From: Streptomyces sp. NBC_00102
GTDB lineage: Bacteria > Actinomycetota > Actinomycetes > Streptomycetales > Streptomycetaceae
Assembly (NCBI RefSeq): GCF_026343115.1
Contig: NZ_JAPEMC010000004.1
Coordinates: 1 to 64,000 of the forward strand
DNA length: 64,000 nucleotides
Reading direction: 5' to 3'
Shown one piece after another: positions 52,589-61,337 of the stretch. The translations under genes were made by a program, and so were the position numbers. The first letter of the stretch is position 1, and every line of letters begins with the position of its first letter. A model generated the notes under the pieces. The model searched no databases, was not told where the DNA came from, and saw only the letters and a list, made by a program, of their open reading frames with translations.

Positions 52589-52800
52589 TCAGCCCGCTGG
52601 CTCGCACGGCTCGACGGAACGCGGCGCCGGGTCGTCGCCGAAGTCGAGGGCGGTGTCCGTCAGCTTGATGACGTGTTCGTCGCCGTGCGCGCCAAGGCTC
52701 GTTCGAAGACCTCTTCCGGAGTGATGCCGTCCGACGGCGGGTAAGCGACCGGACGGCCGAAGAGGTCGGTGGCCGCGGCCCGGACGGGCCGGCCCGGGCA
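52589..52800 (-). pseudogene. C-terminal remnant of a frameshifted gene
   Basis: One frame reads FGRPVAYPPSDGITPEEVFERALA and a second frame continues as HGDEHVIKLTDTALDF...EPCEPAG before a stop at 52589; a shift near 52690 separates them. No N-terminal part is found. The HGDEHVIKLT(D/E) segment recalls the C-terminus of questin-oxidase-like proteins (from memory, weak). Degenerate and probably not expressed. Confidence 0.4.
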
Positions 52801-52845
52801 GGACGTAGGTCCGGCCGTAGGGCTGCCGTTGCCCGGGCCCGGGGG

Positions 52846-53418
52846 TCAGCCCTGGAGGGCTTCCAGCGTCTCGTTCAGGTCCGGAAGGGTCTGCGGGGCG
52901 CGGTTGTGCGGCAGCTTGGAGAGCACCGCCGCCATGCCGCAGGTGTTGCTGACCGCGGAGAAGACGAGACCCGAACCGACACCGGCCGACAGCCGGCGTG
53001 CCGCGGGGAAGCGGCGGCCGGCGAGGATGCCCGCCACCACCAGGGAACCCGCCGCGAACCGGACCTGGCGTTCCATGGGCCAGACCGCCTTCGCTCCGGC
53101 CGGGCGGTCGAGGCCGTGCCCGGCGCTCTCCCAGGCGGAGGTGCCGCCGGCCAGGGTCGCGGCCGCGATGTCGGCGTCGGCGAGTATCTCCGCCGCGCGG
53201 GCGGAGCGGACGCCCGAGGCGCACACCACGAGCAGGGACCCGCGCGCGGCGGCGGACCTCAGTGCCGGGAGGGCGTCGGCCACACGGTCGAGCGGGACGT
53301 TGTGCGCGCCGGGAACGTGCCCCGAGGCATATTCGCCGGGACCCCGGACGTCGATGACGGTGAATTCCTCCAGGCGAGCTGCGGCCTGGGCGGGGGAGAG
53401 GCATGCCGGGGTGGTCAC
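52846..53418 (-). CDS. Rhodanese with C-terminal membrane domain
   Basis: 190 aa. Single rhodanese domain (about 1-105) with active Cys in VVCASGVRSAR (CxxGxRS loop, thiosulfate/persulfide sulfur transfer), then two hydrophobic segments of the DUF2892 type (about 120-165, with PMERQVRFAAGSLVVAGILAG) and a conserved SNTCGMAAVLSKLPHNR tail. It transfers sulfane sulfur at the membrane. GTG 53418 with AAGGAC. A CsoR/CstR-type operator lies 64-79 bp upstream, so it is likely induced by persulfide or copper. Confidence 0.88.
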   Translation of the reverse strand: MTTPACLSPAQAAARLEEFTVIDVRGPGEYASGHVPGAHNVPLDRVADALPALRSAAARGSLLVVCASGVRSARAAEILADADIAAATLAGGTSAWESAGHGLDRPAGAKAVWPMERQVRFAAGSLVVAGILAGRRFPAARRLSAGVGSGLVFSAVSNTCGMAAVLSKLPHNRAPQTLPDLNETLEALQG

Positions 53419-53481
53419 GAGCGGGTGTCCTTTCGATCGAGGGCAAGCGGAACGGGTTCCTCCTGCCCCGGCAAGGATAAA

Positions 53482-53497
53482 ATACCCAGGGGGGTAT
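53482..53497. promoter_or_regulatory. CsoR/CstR-family operator upstream of rhodanese
   Basis: ATACCCAGGGGGGTAT has the ATACCC...GGGTAT half-sites and G/C core of copper-sensing CsoR and persulfide-sensing CstR operators. Because the target is a rhodanese, the CstR sulfane-sulfur reading is preferred. The CsoR/CstR gene is not in the window. The site lies between the rhodanese and the divergent XRE gene. Confidence 0.75.
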
Positions 53498-53628
53498 CCG
53501 AGAGGTCTGTGTCCAACCCGACAAGCGACCGGACCCCGGCACCGGCCTGCCGAGGGCGCGGTGGAACCCGAGGACCGGGATCGCGCGCGGTTGACAAACG
53601 CGGTTGCCGGTTCCGCACACTGGTCGCC

Positions 53629-54228
53629 ATGAGCGAACAGGTGCAGGGCGACCCCGAGCTGGACGCGGTGCTCTCGGGGATCGGTCCCCGGCTGCGCCGC
53701 CTGCGCAAGGAGCGCGAGGTGACCCTCGCGGCACTCTCGGCGGTCACCGGAATCTCCGTCAGCACTCTCTCCCGACTGGAGTCCGGCGGCCGTCGCCCCA
53801 GCCTGGAGCTGCTGCTCCCCATCGCCCGTGCCCACGAGGTCCCGCTCGACGACTTGATCGGCGCCCCGCCGGTGGGTGACCCCAGGATCCGGGCCGAACC
53901 GGTCGTCCGCCACGGCCGGACCATGTTCCCGCTCACCGCCCGGCCCGGCGGACTCCAGGCGTACAAACTCGTCCAGCAGGGCGGTACGGGCGAACCCCCC
54001 GACCTGCGCACCCACGAGGGATACGAATGGCTGTTCGTCCTCTCCGGGCGGCTGCGGCTGTGCCTCGCCGACCACGACCTGGTGATGGGCCCCGGCGAAG
54101 CCGCGGAGTTCGACACCCGGCTGCCGCACTGGTTCGGGCCCGCCGGGGAGGAGACGGTCGAGTTCCTCAGCCTCTTCGGGCCGCAGGGGGAACGCATGCA
54201 CGTCATCGCCCGGCCCAAGGCCGGCTGA
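53629..54228 (+). CDS. XRE-family regulator with C-terminal cupin
   Basis: 199 aa. HTH domain at about 18-74 (LRRLRKEREVTLAALSAVTGISVSTLSRLESGGRRPSLELLLPIARAH), cupin domain at about 115-190 with metal/ligand-type residues (EGYEWLFVLSGRLRLCLADHDLVMGPGEAAEFDTRLPHW). This layout senses a small ligand via the cupin. ATG 53629, close to a TTGACA box at 53591 whose -10 box is poor; the transcript may be nearly leaderless. Divergent from the rhodanese and upstream of the acyl-CoA dehydrogenase operon, which it could regulate. Confidence 0.88.
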   Translation: MSEQVQGDPELDAVLSGIGPRLRRLRKEREVTLAALSAVTGISVSTLSRLESGGRRPSLELLLPIARAHEVPLDDLIGAPPVGDPRIRAEPVVRHGRTMFPLTARPGGLQAYKLVQQGGTGEPPDLRTHEGYEWLFVLSGRLRLCLADHDLVMGPGEAAEFDTRLPHWFGPAGEETVEFLSLFGPQGERMHVIARPKAG

Positions 54229-54301
54229 CCTGCCCGGTGCGGGCCGCCCCGGGTGCCTTCGCCCGCCCGTTTCCGGAGGCCGCAGAGTGTTCCCAGGGAG
54301 C

Positions 54302-54313
54302 AAGCGACCGCTT
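54302..54313. promoter_or_regulatory. Operator-like inverted repeat before fatty-acid-type operon
   Basis: AAGCG-AC-CGCTT followed by TAGTAT lies about 50 bp upstream of the quinone oxidoreductase start. It looks like the TetR-type operators common before acyl-CoA operons, but no TetR gene is nearby. Confidence 0.45.
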
Positions 54314-54361
54314 AGTATGCGCCGGAGCAGGAGTTACGCCGACAGGTTTGTGGAGGCCTTC

Positions 54362-55330
54362 ATGCAGGCATGGCGAGTGCACCGGAACGGCGAGCCGAGC
54401 GAGGTGATGACCCTCGACGAGACGGACCGCCCGGTCCCCGGCGAGGGCCAGGCTCTCCTCGCGGTGCGTGCGGCGAACATCAACTTCCCCGATGCGCTGC
54501 TCTGCCGCGGCCAGTACCAGGTCAGGCCCCCGCTGCCCTTCACGCCCGGGGTCGAGATCTGCGGCGAGACCGAGGACGGACGCCGGGTGCTCGCCACCCC
54601 CGCGCTCCCGCACGGCGGCCTCGCCGAGTACGTCGTGGTGGACGAGGCGGCCCTGCTGCCCGCCCCCGACGCACTGGACGACGCGGAGGCCGCGGCCCTG
54701 CACATCGGCTACCAGACCGGCTGGTTCGGCCTGCACCGCCGGGCCCGTATCCAGCCCGGCGAGACCCTGCTGGTGCACGCCGCCGCCGGGGGAGTGGGCA
54801 GCGCCGCCGTGCAGCTCGGCAAGGCCGCCGGAGCCACCGTCATCGGGGTCGCCGGAGGGCCCGAGAAGGCCGCCGTCGCCCGTGAGCTCGGCTGCGACCT
54901 GGTCATCGACCGGCGCAGCGAGGACATCGTGGCCGCGGTCAAGGAGGCCACCGGCGGGCGCGGCGCGGATGTCGTCTACGACCCGGTCGGCGGCGACGCC
55001 TACGCCAAGTCGGTCAAGTGCATCGCCTTCGAGGGCCGGATCGTCGTCGTGGGCTTCGCCGGCGGCACCATCCCCACCCCGGCGCTCAACCACGTCCTCG
55101 TCAAGAACTACTCCGTCCTCGGACTCCACTGGGGCCTCTACAACACCAAGGACCCGGCCGCCGTCCGCGCCTGCCACGACGAGCTGACCAAGCTGGCCGG
55201 CCAGGGGCTCGTGAAACCACTGGTCAGCGAGCGTGTCCCGATGTCCGCCGCCGCGGACGCCGTCCAGCGTGTCGCGGACGGCACCACCACCGGCCGCGTC
55301 GTCGTCCTGCCGGGCGGAGGCCCCCGATGA
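54362..55330 (+). CDS. NADPH:quinone oxidoreductase family (MDR) protein
   Basis: 322 aa. MDR fold with N-terminal GroES-like part (LLAVRAANINFPDALLCRGQYQV..PFTPGVEI) and NADP Rossmann domain (LLVHAAAGGVGSAAVQLGKAAGATVIGVAGGPEKAAVARELG, the classic AAAGGVG loop). No zinc-ligand Cys. Lies upstream of two acyl-CoA dehydrogenases and overlaps the next start (ATGA). ATG 54362 follows GGAGG. Probably an enoyl-type or quinone reductase in the same catabolic route. Confidence 0.88.
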   Translation: MQAWRVHRNGEPSEVMTLDETDRPVPGEGQALLAVRAANINFPDALLCRGQYQVRPPLPFTPGVEICGETEDGRRVLATPALPHGGLAEYVVVDEAALLPAPDALDDAEAAALHIGYQTGWFGLHRRARIQPGETLLVHAAAGGVGSAAVQLGKAAGATVIGVAGGPEKAAVARELGCDLVIDRRSEDIVAAVKEATGGRGADVVYDPVGGDAYAKSVKCIAFEGRIVVVGFAGGTIPTPALNHVLVKNYSVLGLHWGLYNTKDPAAVRACHDELTKLAGQGLVKPLVSERVPMSAAADAVQRVADGTTTGRVVVLPGGGPR

Positions 55331-56517
55331 CCGCCACCCCCGAAGCACCCGAACTGCTCCGCCGCACCCGCGAACTGCTCGCCGCGCACCCCCCGGCCAC
55401 CACCGGCCGAACCGAGTTCCTGGGCGCCCGCTTCGACGCCGGGCTCGCCTGGGTCCACTACCCGGTGGGCCTGGGCGGCCTCGGCGCCCCCCGCTCCCTC
55501 CAACCGGTCGTCGACGCCGAACTCGCCGCCGCCGGCGCCCCCGACAACGACCCCCGCCGGATCGGCATCGGCCTCGGCATGGCCGCCCCCACCATCCTCG
55601 GCTTCGGCACGGACGAGCAGAAGCGGCGGTTCCTGCGCCCGCTGTGGATCGGCGAGGAGGTGTGGTGCCAGCTCTTCAGCGAGCCCGGGGCGGGCTCCGA
55701 CCTGGCCGCGCTCGCCACCCGGGCCGTACGCGACGGCGACACCTGGACCGTCGACGGGCAGAAGGTCTGGACGTCCAGCGCCCATCTCGCCCGCTGGGCC
55801 ATCCTCATCGCCCGCACCGACCCCGACCTGCCCAAGCACCGGGGCATCAGCTACTTCATCTGCGACATGACCGACCCGGGCGTGGACGTGCGCCCGCTGC
55901 GGCAGATCACCGGCGAGGCCGAGTTCAACGAGGTCTTCCTCACCGGAGTACGCATCCCCGACAGCAGGCGCCTCGGACCGGTCGGCGAGGGCTGGAAGGT
56001 CGCCCAGACCACGCTCATGAACGAGCGCGTCTCCATCGGCGGAATGCGCATCCCCCGCGAGGGCGGGATGATCGGCCCCGTCTCGCGCACCTGGCGCGAG
56101 CGCCCCGAACTGCGCACCCCCGACCTGCACCAACAACTGCTCACCCTCTGGGTGGAGGCCGAGGTCGCCCGGCTCACCGGGGAGCGGCTGCGCCAGCAGC
56201 TCGTCGCCGGGCAGCCCGGCCCCGAGGGCTCCGGCATGAAGCTCGCCTTCGCCCGGCTCAACCAGGAGATCAGCGGGCTGGAAGTCGAACTCCTCGCCGA
56301 CGAGGGGCTGCTCTACGGCGACTGGACGATGCGCCGCCCCGAGCTGGTGGACTTCACCGGCCGGGACGCCGGCTACCGCTACCTGCGTTCCAAGGGCAAC
56401 TCGATCGAGGGCGGCACCAGCGAAGTGCTGCTGAACATCGTCGCCGAGCGCGTCCTCGGCCTGCCCTCCGAACCACGCACCGACAAGGACGTCGCCTGGA
56501 AGGACCTCTCCCGATGA
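55327..56517 (+). CDS. Acyl-CoA dehydrogenase, first of a pair
   Basis: 396 aa. FAD-binding acyl-CoA dehydrogenase with the middle motif WCQLFSEPGAGSDLA (substrate loop), DGQKVWTSSAHLARW, GEAEFNEVFLTGVRIP, and C-terminal GGTSEVLLNIVAERVLGLP. The catalytic Glu is probably in EGGTSEV. ATG 55327 and stop overlap both neighbours (ATGA). Two different dehydrogenases encoded in tandem are typical of heteromeric steroid side-chain enzymes (FadE-type alpha2beta2). Confidence 0.9.
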   Translation: MTATPEAPELLRRTRELLAAHPPATTGRTEFLGARFDAGLAWVHYPVGLGGLGAPRSLQPVVDAELAAAGAPDNDPRRIGIGLGMAAPTILGFGTDEQKRRFLRPLWIGEEVWCQLFSEPGAGSDLAALATRAVRDGDTWTVDGQKVWTSSAHLARWAILIARTDPDLPKHRGISYFICDMTDPGVDVRPLRQITGEAEFNEVFLTGVRIPDSRRLGPVGEGWKVAQTTLMNERVSIGGMRIPREGGMIGPVSRTWRERPELRTPDLHQQLLTLWVEAEVARLTGERLRQQLVAGQPGPEGSGMKLAFARLNQEISGLEVELLADEGLLYGDWTMRRPELVDFTGRDAGYRYLRSKGNSIEGGTSEVLLNIVAERVLGLPSEPRTDKDVAWKDLSR

Positions 56518-57647
56518 CCGCTCCCGTCCAGCCCGCCGCCACCCCCGACCTCCTCTACTCGGAGGCGGAGGAGGACCTCAGGTCGGCCGTCCGCGCCCTG
56601 CTCGCCGACCGGTCCGGCGCGCCGTCCGTGATCGCCCGCACCGAGTCCGACACGCCGTACGACCAGCAACTCTGGAAGACCCTCGCCGCGGAGATCGGCG
56701 CCGCCGGACTGCTGGTGCCCGAGAAGCTCGGCGGCCTCGGCGCCGGCCACCGGGAAGCCGCGGTCGTCCTGGAGGAGCTCGGACGGGCCGTCACCCCGTC
56801 CCCGTACCTGACCAGCGCCGTCGTCGCGACCTCGGTCCTGCTCGCCCTCGGCCCCGAGGACGGGCCCGCCGCCGGGCTGCTCGGCGACCTCGCGGCGGGA
56901 CGACGCACCGCCGCGCTCGCCGTGCCGTTCGCCACCGCGCCGGGCGCGGACCACACCGCCGAGGTGACCGCCGACTGCGGCGCGCTGACCGGCACCGTAC
57001 GGGGCGTCGCCGACGCGGCCCTCGCCGACGTACTGCTGGTGCACGCGCCCACCGGGCTGTACGCCGTCGAGCGCACCGCCCAGGGCGTCGGTGTGGAGGC
57101 GCTCGTCCCGCTCGACCTCACCCGCCCGCTCGCCGGGATCACCCTGGACGGAGCCGCCGCGACGCTGCTCGCCGGTCCGCGGGCCGCCGGGGAGGCCGTA
57201 CGCCGTGGGCTGCTGGCCGGTGCCGGGCTTCTCGCCTCCGAACAGCTCGGGGTCGCCGAATGGTGCCTCACCGAGACCGTCCGCCACACGAAGGAGCGCC
57301 ACCAGTTCAACCGGCCGATCGGTTCCTTCCAGGCGCTCAAGCACCGCATGGCCGAGCTCTGGCTCCAGGTGGTCTCGGCGCGCGCGGCGGCCCGCAACGC
57401 AGCCGACGCGCTGGCCACCGACGCAGCCGACGCCCCTCTCGCGGTCGCCGTCGCCCAGGCGTACTGCTCCGGGGTGGCGGTGCACGCGGCCGAGGAGTGC
57501 GTCCAGCTCCACGCCGGAATCGGCATGACCTGGGAACACCCGGCCCACCTGTACCTGAAGCGGGCGAAGGCCGACTCGATCGCCTACGGCACGGCCGGCC
57601 GCCACCGCGAAGCCGTCGCCGGGCTGGCCGGACTTCCGGCGTCGTAA
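56514..57647 (+). CDS. Acyl-CoA dehydrogenase, second of a pair
   Basis: 377 aa. Shorter and more diverged than its neighbour, with a degraded substrate loop; GIGMTWEHPAHLYLKRAKADS near the C-terminus is the FadE pattern (the catalytic acid region is altered). The middle FAD-binding SEPGAGS loop is missing. This fits the non-catalytic partner of a heteromeric acyl-CoA dehydrogenase, which I infer. The ATG overlaps the previous stop by 4 bp. Last gene of the operon. Confidence 0.88.
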   Translation: MTAPVQPAATPDLLYSEAEEDLRSAVRALLADRSGAPSVIARTESDTPYDQQLWKTLAAEIGAAGLLVPEKLGGLGAGHREAAVVLEELGRAVTPSPYLTSAVVATSVLLALGPEDGPAAGLLGDLAAGRRTAALAVPFATAPGADHTAEVTADCGALTGTVRGVADAALADVLLVHAPTGLYAVERTAQGVGVEALVPLDLTRPLAGITLDGAAATLLAGPRAAGEAVRRGLLAGAGLLASEQLGVAEWCLTETVRHTKERHQFNRPIGSFQALKHRMAELWLQVVSARAAARNAADALATDAADAPLAVAVAQAYCSGVAVHAAEECVQLHAGIGMTWEHPAHLYLKRAKADSIAYGTAGRHREAVAGLAGLPAS

Positions 57648-57666
57648 CCGGGAACAAGGGCTGTCA

Positions 57667-57701
57667 GGCCGCCGCCCCGCCATCCACGAGGGGCGGCGGC
57701 C
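57667..57701 (+). terminator. Hairpin terminator after acyl-CoA dehydrogenase operon
   Basis: Perfect 12-bp stem (57667-57678, 57690-57701) with an 11-nt loop, 20 bp past the stop. Confidence 0.8.
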
Positions 57702-58132
57702 GTCGCGTTCGCGAGGTCCGGCGCCGACGCACGCGGTGAGCGTGTACGGAACCGGCCCCGCCGGTGCGTGGACCCTCGCCACCGCGGTCGCCGGGCAGGA
57801 CGCCACCTCCTACCAGCAGCGACCCGCCGGGGCCACCCGGAGCCGCGGCCGGGGTGCCCGCTCCGGGGCCGACCCGGCACGCATCGGGTGCGAGGGGTAC
57901 GCGCGACCCGTCGTCCGGGCCCGTCCGTGAAGCGCTCCACGGACGGGCCGGACGACGGGTCGGCGGGCTCCGTCAACGGGACGTCACCAGGACGCAGTCA
58001 CCTGTGCGGGCGAAATTCGTCACAGCCAGTCATCACCCGTTCGGCGGGCATGCCAGTCCGCCGAACGGCGCTCGCGCTCCGCCACACTGGCCGCGAAATG
58101 CCGCACACCGGGCGCGGCGAAGGAGGCGGGGC
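57702..58132. other. Gene-free region before small membrane protein
   Basis: No convincing gene (a 64-codon frame from 57736 is rejected). It contains a perfect 11-bp inverted repeat (58037-58047, 58058-58068; arm CCGTTCGGCGG) 65 bp before the next start, possibly an operator. Confidence 0.5.
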
Positions 58133-58327
58133 ATGGTCATTTCCATCTCACTCGTGGTGTTCTTGCTGATCATCGCGATCATCTTCATGCGCAACGGAGG
58201 CCTGAAAATCTCGCACGCCATCGTCTGCGCCCTGCTCGGCTTCCTCATCGCCGGCACGCGGATGGCACCCACGATCCACGACGGCATCGTCTCCACCGCC
58301 GAGATCGTGAGCGGGCTGAGACCCTGA
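58133..58327 (+). CDS. Small membrane protein, integrative-element type
   Basis: 64 aa. Two hydrophobic stretches: ISISLVVFLLIIAIIFM (about 3-19) and HAIVCALLGFLIAG (about 28-41), with GLKISHA between. The pattern MxISLVVFLL...RNGG(L)K(I)SHA...ALLGF is one I remember from small proteins of Streptomyces integrative and conjugative elements. ATG 58133 with AAGGAGG. It could be a remnant of, or a gene shared with, such elements. No integrase is seen in the window. Confidence 0.75.
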   Translation: MVISISLVVFLLIIAIIFMRNGGLKISHAIVCALLGFLIAGTRMAPTIHDGIVSTAEIVSGLRP

Positions 58328-58531
58328 GACCCCTCCCACCGGCGTGCCCCGGACCGGTCGCCCGCGAGGCACCCGTCCCTCCCGGCGGCCCTACGGGGCA
58401 CGGTCCGCGCACGACCGTCCGCCGCGTTCGTCGGCGGCGGGCGGTAACGTCGTGTGCAGGTCCCCGTCCGATTCCCGGCGACCCGGAGCGCACCCGTGCC
58501 GCTCCTCGTCGCGCCTCTGGAGAACTCCGCC

Positions 58532-59275
58532 ATGTCCTTCCCGCCCTCCGGCCGTCATTCCGGCGCCGCGCACCACGAGTACTGCAACAGTGCCCTGTGC
58601 TGCCGCTGCCAGACACGGACCTGGTCCACGAACGTGGCCGGGGAGCGGCTCTGCGGACCCTGCAGCTCCTGCTGCCGCGAGTGCGGACGGGCCCCGGCTC
58701 CCCATCTGGACGGCCTCGACCAAGGGCTCTGCGCCGAATGCCGTGGACTCTGCGGGCGCTGCCACTCCCCGAAAAGGCCGGACGGCTCCTGCGGCTGCGA
58801 GGCCTGGCACCGCCACGCGGGCAAGGACCCCTTCGGCTATGTGCTGAACGCCCTGCCGCAGCCCCTCATGCAGGGATTCGGCCACCGGCTCCCCGCCGAG
58901 GTCCACGACCTGATCCGCCAGGAGCTCGGCCGCCGGACCGCCTTCCTTCTCCGCGAGCGGATCGAACGCCGCTGGAACCTCCGCTGGTCGCACGCCTTGT
59001 ACGAGACGGACGAGGACGGCCACCGTCGCTGGACCCCGCTGGAGATCGCGGAAGCCCTGCTGACGCGGGGCCGCTGCCCCGATCCCGACTGCGAGGACGG
59101 CTACCTCACCACCACCGACCTGCCCTGCGGACGCTGCCGGCAGCCCACGTACCGGTTCGTGCCGTCCGTCTCCGAGCGGCGGGCGACCACCGATCACGCC
59201 CGGCACACCGCTGCCGAGATCCGGCGCGGCCTGCTGGAGAACCGCACCCGCACCAGGCGCGCCCCGCGCGGCTGA
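58532..59275 (+). CDS. Cys-rich zinc-binding protein, unknown function
   Basis: 247 aa. N-terminal third has many Cys in CxxC pairs (CNSALCCRC, CGPCSSCCREC, CAECRGLCGRC, CGCE), probably two or three zinc sites. A helical middle part with PFGYVLNALPQPLMQGFGHRLP is followed by a DnaJ-like CPDPDCEDGY...CGRC zinc site near 205-225. Start ATG 58532 has GGAG at 9 bp; a GTG at 58496 is possible. I do not recognise the family. The pair with the small membrane protein is reminiscent of Streptomyces mobile-element cargo. Confidence 0.8.
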   Translation: MSFPPSGRHSGAAHHEYCNSALCCRCQTRTWSTNVAGERLCGPCSSCCRECGRAPAPHLDGLDQGLCAECRGLCGRCHSPKRPDGSCGCEAWHRHAGKDPFGYVLNALPQPLMQGFGHRLPAEVHDLIRQELGRRTAFLLRERIERRWNLRWSHALYETDEDGHRRWTPLEIAEALLTRGRCPDPDCEDGYLTTTDLPCGRCRQPTYRFVPSVSERRATTDHARHTAAEIRRGLLENRTRTRRAPRG

Positions 59276-59306
59276 ACCGGCGACCGTGCGCCGGGCCGGG
59301 GCCGCC

Positions 59307-61091
59307 CTACGCCGCCCGGGACGGATGCAGGCCCGCGTACACACCGCCGCGGCGCATCAGCTCCTCGTGCGTGCCGATCTCCGCTATCCGCCCGCCCTCC
59401 ATCGCCACGATCCGGTCGGCGGCCCTGATCGTGGAGAGCCGGTGGGCCACCACGAAGACCGTCCGGCCCCGCACCAGCCGGGCCAGAGCCTCCTGCACCA
59501 GCGCCTCGGAACGAGTGTCCAGCGCGGAGGTCGCCTCGTCGAGGATCAGCACCTTCGGGTCCCGGATGAGCGCGCGGGCGATGGCCAGACGCTGCTTCTG
59601 GCCACCTGACAGCCGGGCCCCGCGTTCGCCGACCACCGTGCGGATGCCGTCGGGGAGGGCCTCGACGAACTCCAGCGCGTTCGCGTCCCGCAGTGCCTGG
59701 CGGACCGTGTGCTCGTCGGTGTCGCCGAGACCGTAGGTGACGTTCTCCTCCACCGTTCCCTCGAAGAGGATGGACTCCTGCGGGACCACGGAGAGGAACC
59801 GCCGGTACGTGCGCAGATCCAGCGACGCCATGTCCCGGCCGTCGAGCAGAATGCGCCCGGACGCGGGCCGGATGAACCCGATCAGGAGGTTCAGTACGGT
59901 CGACTTGCCCGCCCCCGACGCCCCGACCAGCGCGACCGTCTCGCCCGGCCGGGCGGAGAGCGTGAAGTCCCGCACCGCGTCGCCGGAGGCCCCTTCGTAC
60001 GAGAACCCCGTGTTCTCGAAGTCGATGCGCCCCTCGACGCGCTCCACCCGCTCCTTGCCCGCGTTGATCTCCAGGTCCGGCGCCTGGAGGACCTCGCCGG
60101 CCGAGCGGACGGACTCCAGCCCCTGGCTGATCACCGGTGCCAGGCTCAGCAGGGTGGACACCGAGCCGGTGAGCGTGGTGAAGAAGGCGCTCAGCATCAC
60201 GACGTCGCCCGCGGTGATGTCCAGCCAGCCGTGGTACGCGACCAGCGCGGAACCGGCGAGGCAGCCGACACCGAGCGAGTTGAGCAGGATCCAGGCCATC
60301 GCACCGAACCGGCCGTTGAGCAGATCCAGCCGCAGCCCCGCCGTGAGCACCTGGCTCAGCGGGCCGTCCACCCTGCCGAGCGCGGCCTTTTCCAGGCCGT
60401 GCGCCCGGGTGATGGGGATCAGGCTCGTCATCTCGCTGACCCGGGCCGAGAGTTGCTCGACCTCCTGGCGGAACGACTCGTTCTGGGTGCGCAGTCTGGT
60501 ACGCAGCTTCATCACGAGGAACGCGGCGGCCGGCACGACCACGAGGAACACCGGAAGGAAGGACGGCACCCGCACGGCGATCACGGCCAGGCCGCCGATC
60601 AGCGTGACGATCCCCGCGAGCCCCATGTCGGCGCTCTGCTGGACCATGTGCTCGACCAGTTCGACGTCCCGGACCACCTTGGCCTGCAGCACACCGGCGC
60701 TGGTCCGCGCGTGGTAGCCGATGGAGAGCTGTTGCATGCGCCGGCAGAGCGCCTGCCGCAGGGACGTGCCCATCCGCCGCACACTGCCGTTGAGGCAGCG
60801 GACGTACAGCAGATGCATCGGGTAGTTGAGGACGAGGACGAACAGCAGCGCACCCGCGTTGAGCCACAACTCCCGCTCGGCGCTGTGCCGGACGACGACG
60901 TCGATGATGTTGGCGGTGATGAGGGGGAGCAGCCAGATGGGGCTGTGCTTGACGATGAACGCCAGCACCGCGAGCACCAGCCGGGTCCGGTCGGGGCGCA
61001 GCAGGTAGCCGAGGGTGCGGATGGGGTGTTCGCCACGGTAGCGGTGGTCGAGTGCGGAGAGCCGCGGAGGGAGGGAGAACGTGTGCTGCAT
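59307..61091 (-). CDS. ABC exporter (fused permease-ATPase)
   Basis: 594 aa. N-terminal six-helix permease (about 30-330) and C-terminal ATPase with Walker A GASGAGKST, signature LSGGQKQR, Walker B VLILDEATSAL and His in VAHRLSTI. Half-size type (MsbA/LmrA-like), working as homodimer or with a partner. Hydrophobic compounds, peptides or lipids are usual substrates. ATG 61091. No partner exporter is adjacent. Confidence 0.9.
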   Translation of the reverse strand: MQHTFSLPPRLSALDHRYRGEHPIRTLGYLLRPDRTRLVLAVLAFIVKHSPIWLLPLITANIIDVVVRHSAERELWLNAGALLFVLVLNYPMHLLYVRCLNGSVRRMGTSLRQALCRRMQQLSIGYHARTSAGVLQAKVVRDVELVEHMVQQSADMGLAGIVTLIGGLAVIAVRVPSFLPVFLVVVPAAAFLVMKLRTRLRTQNESFRQEVEQLSARVSEMTSLIPITRAHGLEKAALGRVDGPLSQVLTAGLRLDLLNGRFGAMAWILLNSLGVGCLAGSALVAYHGWLDITAGDVVMLSAFFTTLTGSVSTLLSLAPVISQGLESVRSAGEVLQAPDLEINAGKERVERVEGRIDFENTGFSYEGASGDAVRDFTLSARPGETVALVGASGAGKSTVLNLLIGFIRPASGRILLDGRDMASLDLRTYRRFLSVVPQESILFEGTVEENVTYGLGDTDEHTVRQALRDANALEFVEALPDGIRTVVGERGARLSGGQKQRLAIARALIRDPKVLILDEATSALDTRSEALVQEALARLVRGRTVFVVAHRLSTIRAADRIVAMEGGRIAEIGTHEELMRRGGVYAGLHPSRAA

Positions 61092-61337
61092 CCGGCCAGC
61101 CAAGCCGCCCGCACTCCGCCGCCGCAAGACCCCATCCGCATCGTGGGCGTGCGTGCCGGCGGAAATCCGCTGGTCACGGCTGCGGCGCCGAGGTCCTGCC
61201 GGTGGGCCTGCTCGCCGACCTCCCCGTCGATCGCCTCGCGCAACAGGTCGCGTGATCATCCGGCGGTGATCCCGGGGGCGCCGTCCACGAGCCGGACGGG
61301 GCCGCGATGCTCGTGACGGAGGGACGGCCGGCCGACG

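Noticed and set aside
53591..53628. TTGACA as a full promoter for the XRE gene
   Set aside because: The -35 box is perfect but no good -10 box follows at 16-18 bp, so it is mentioned only in the gene entry.
57736..57930. 64-codon + strand frame after the acyl-CoA dehydrogenase operon
   Set aside because: No ribosome site, no recognisable domain and poor codon bias in the second half.
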